From contig CAJMNV010000082.1 of the NCBI GenBank assembly GCA_905214825.1, positions 1-8,835 on the forward strand: a stretch of DNA of 8,835 nucleotides, in the 5' to 3' direction. Positions 6,913-8,835 of this stretch are shown here, in pieces; the stretch's first letter is position 1, and each line of letters starts with the position of its first letter. A program made the translations under genes and the position numbers. The notes under the pieces were generated by a model. It was not told the origin of the DNA, searched no databases, and saw only the letters and a list, made by a program, of their open reading frames with translations. The DNA is from an uncultured bacterium. Its GTDB lineage: Bacteria > Bacillota > Clostridia > Lachnospirales > Anaerotignaceae.

Positions 6913-8160
6913 ATGTACGGTTTAATCGGCGAGAAGTTAGGACATAGTTTTTCAAAAATCATTCATGAAACGTTTGCAAATTATACATATGATTTGATAC
7001 CACTCACAAAACAGGAATTGGATTGCTTTTTGAAAGAAAAAGCATTTTCTGCTGTGAATGTGACAATACCATATAAAGAAATGGTGATACCCTATTTAGA
7101 CCATTTGCATGAAACAGCAAAAAAAGTGGGAGCTGTGAATGCCATTGTCAATAAAAATGGTATTTTGACAGGATATAATACAGATTATTTTGGTTTTCTG
7201 TATCAGTTGCAACAAAATAAAATAGAAATAAAAGGGAAAAAAGTGTTGGTATTGGGCAAAGGTGGTGCTGCAAAGGCGGTGCTTGCTGTATTGCAGGATA
7301 TGGAAGCAAAAGATATCATAACAGTATATTACAAAGAGGACAAAAACGCAGTATCTTATACAGAATGTTATGCAAAACATACCAATGCACAGGTGGTTAT
7401 CAATACAACGCCTGTGGGCATGTATCCCAATACAGACCAAACACCATTGGATATAACAAACTTTTCTGCATTAGAAGCGGTTGTTGATGTCATTTACAAT
7501 CCTTTGCATACAAAATTGGTGTTAAATGGCATCAAAAAAGGTTGTACCAGTGTGGGAGGATTGGAAATGCTTATTGCACAAGCAAAATATGCTGTGGAAA
7601 TATTTACAGAAAAAGCAGTTTCTGATGAAGCGATGTTGGATTTGGTAAAGAAAATGAAAAAAGATAGTGGAAACTTGGTGTTGATTGGCATGTCTGGTTG
7701 TGGAAAAAGCACCATTGGTCAGAAAGTTGCAGAACAAATGCAAAGAAATTTTATAGATACAGATACAGAAATTATCAAAAAAATCAATATGCCTATTGCC
7801 ACATATTTTGAAAAATTTGGAGAAAAAGCATTTCGTGTTGTGGAGCAAGAAGTGGTTGCCGAAGTATCTAAACAAAATGGTGTTGTGATTGCCACAGGTG
7901 GCGGCGTTGTGCTAAGTGAAAAAAATATAGAAATGTTGCAACAAAATGGATATTTGATATGGCTGAAAAGAGAGAGTACACAATTAGAAATTGGGAATGG
8001 ACGTCCTTTGGTGAAAAATTTCGACGATGTCAACCAGTTGTATCAAAAAAGAATACCATATTATCAAAAAGCAGCACATATGATTGTGGAAAATCAGAAA
8101 GAACAGTATGAAGTTGCAAAAGATGTGATACATGCATATGTTTCTATCCATACAATATAA
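6913..8160 (+). CDS. aroE-aroK: Bifunctional shikimate dehydrogenase-shikimate kinase (AroE-AroK fusion)
   Basis: One 415-residue chain carries two consecutive cytoplasmic steps of the shikimate pathway: reduction of 3-dehydroshikimate to shikimate, then phosphorylation to shikimate 3-phosphate. AroE (about 1-245) has HSFSK (11-15, shikimate serines), NVTIPYK with catalytic Lys55, Asn76, NTD with catalytic Asp91, a GKGGAA nucleotide loop (115-120), INTTPVGMYP (163-172) and GGLEMLIAQA (215-224). AroK (about 253-415) has the Walker A loop GMSGCGKST (259-267), DTD (282-284), FGEKAFRVVE with Arg308, TGGG (328-331), lid GRPL with Arg364, and Arg380. All key catalytic residues are present. The usual Asn-Arg-Thr/Ser NADP loop is replaced by YYKED (139-143). 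A short helical linker (about 232-252) joins the halves with no internal ribosome binding site. AGGTGA (6903-6908) precedes the ATG by 4 bases. The gene is flanked by its own promoter region and a terminator, away from other aro genes in this window. Confidence 0.95.
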   Translation: MYGLIGEKLGHSFSKIIHETFANYTYDLIPLTKQELDCFLKEKAFSAVNVTIPYKEMVIPYLDHLHETAKKVGAVNAIVNKNGILTGYNTDYFGFLYQLQQNKIEIKGKKVLVLGKGGAAKAVLAVLQDMEAKDIITVYYKEDKNAVSYTECYAKHTNAQVVINTTPVGMYPNTDQTPLDITNFSALEAVVDVIYNPLHTKLVLNGIKKGCTSVGGLEMLIAQAKYAVEIFTEKAVSDEAMLDLVKKMKKDSGNLVLIGMSGCGKSTIGQKVAEQMQRNFIDTDTEIIKKINMPIATYFEKFGEKAFRVVEQEVVAEVSKQNGVVIATGGGVVLSEKNIEMLQQNGYLIWLKRESTQLEIGNGRPLVKNFDDVNQLYQKRIPYYQKAAHMIVENQKEQYEVAKDVIHAYVSIHTI

Positions 8161-8181
8161 AATAAAAAGAAAATGAAGTGA

Positions 8182-8212
8182 AAAAATCGCCCAATTTTGT
8201 TGGGCGATTTTT
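8182..8212. terminator. Bidirectional terminator after aroE-aroK
   Basis: A perfect 13-bp inverted repeat (arms 8182-8194 and 8200-8212, core TCGCCCAA/TTGGGCGA) has a 5-base loop and A/T runs on both outer sides. It lies between the convergent aroE-aroK stop at 8160 and the stop of the minus-strand gene at 8229, and can serve both. Confidence 0.9.
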
Positions 8213-8228
8213 GAAACATAAGTATCCA

Positions 8229-8795
8229 TCATATAGATGGTGTCAATTCCCCATGCATATGAGGGTGATTGTTTGTGCCAGTTGTTCTAAATGATGTCAT
8301 ATCAATTTTCATTTCGTTTTCGCTGTATGTGATGATACAATGTGTGATTTCTTCCATTTCAAATGCTTTTGCATCGTTTACATAAAAAAATACTTCTCGT
8401 GTTGGTTCTGTACAATTATGGTCTTTTTTTGTCAACACATTTGCTCTAAGAGAAATTTTCTTATCTGCGATTGATATTTTAATTTTGTCGTGTTCTACAT
8501 CAAACGATTGTATACAAGGAAATAAAACTGCATATCCCAATAAAAACATATCTCCATTTTGTTCCAAATGATTGGGAACTTCATATTCAAATAAGCTGTA
8601 TGTGTTGAGGGTATCTTGAAAGTGATTGAAATCTTTGGTTGCCAGTAGTTCCACTTTGGCATTTTCACAGCTTCCATAATAGTTGATTTGTGGAACAAGG
8701 GTACTTTCATTATTACTTGCTTTTACAATGTATGCACTACCACTGAGTATTGCGGCAAAAAGAATTACACATATGTGTTTCCATGTCCATTTCAT
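8229..8795 (-). CDS. Secreted or membrane-anchored protein of unknown function
   Basis: I do not recognise this family. With the ATG at 8795 the product has 188 residues. Residues 1-26 form a signal peptide or N-terminal anchor: MKWTWKH, then a hydrophobic run to SAYIVKA. The rest looks like a beta-rich extracellular domain. Four cysteines lie outside the signal (43, 94, 128, 153) and could form two disulfides. The C-terminus carries HPHMH (177-181), a possible metal-binding cluster. The frame also allows an ATG at 8825, adding ten residues (MLLLFGRNDI) ahead of the positive N-terminus. I prefer 8795 because it gives a normal signal peptide, but neither start has a clear Shine-Dalgarno sequence. 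The promoter lies at or beyond the window edge. The gene ends just past the terminator it shares with aroE-aroK. Confidence 0.7.
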   Translation of the reverse strand: MKWTWKHICVILFAAILSGSAYIVKASNNESTLVPQINYYGSCENAKVELLATKDFNHFQDTLNTYSLFEYEVPNHLEQNGDMFLLGYAVLFPCIQSFDVEHDKIKISIADKKISLRANVLTKKDHNCTEPTREVFFYVNDAKAFEMEEITHCIITYSENEMKIDMTSFRTTGTNNHPHMHGELTPSI

Positions 8796-8835
8796 AATAT
8801 CATTTCTACCAAACAAAAGTAACATTGTAAATGAT

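Noticed and set aside
1..8835. Mobile element, CRISPR array, tRNA, rRNA or defence system
   Set aside because: No transposase, integrase, regularly spaced repeat, cloverleaf or known defence domain was seen on either strand.

Overview
The window is low-GC DNA with strong Shine-Dalgarno sequences, heavy use of TTG for leucine and hairpin-plus-T-run terminators. This suggests an anaerobic Firmicute of the Clostridia, perhaps Lachnospirales. The anaerobic lifestyle is supported by an [FeFe]-hydrogenase gene. The genus cannot be fixed from the sequence alone.

Layout from left to right. (1) The 3' part of a group-B-type monomeric [FeFe] hydrogenase (+), closed by a perfect 16-bp terminator hairpin. 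(2) About 220 bases with no recognised gene, then a small DUF6881-like gene (-). That gene has a good promoter and a strong ribosome binding site, but the site opens a four-codon frame ending in TGA, in frame with the gene body. (3) A very AT-rich gap of about 540 bases that ends in a near-consensus promoter. (4) A complete three-gene TRAP transporter operon (+), dctP-dctQ-dctM: binding lipoprotein, small membrane subunit and large membrane subunit. The last two genes overlap by four bases. (5) A bidirectional terminator, then on the minus strand a secreted GHL10-type (family 10-like) glycosyl hydrolase. Its C-terminal part, two copper-amine-oxidase-N-like stalk repeats, is cut off by a frameshift. 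(6) A divergent promoter region containing a 12-bp palindrome. (7) A single-chain fusion of shikimate dehydrogenase and shikimate kinase (+), closed by another bidirectional terminator. (8) A secreted protein of unknown function (-), whose upstream region lies at or beyond the window edge.

The genes do not form one pathway. They look like independent transcription units separated by terminators: hydrogen metabolism, uptake of an organic acid or similar solute, a cell-surface hydrolase and aromatic amino acid biosynthesis. I found no mobile element, CRISPR array, tRNA, rRNA or phage feature, and no evidence for a new multi-gene system. The points most worth checking are the broken glycosyl hydrolase, the odd start region of the DUF6881-like gene and the AroE-AroK fusion with an altered cofactor loop.
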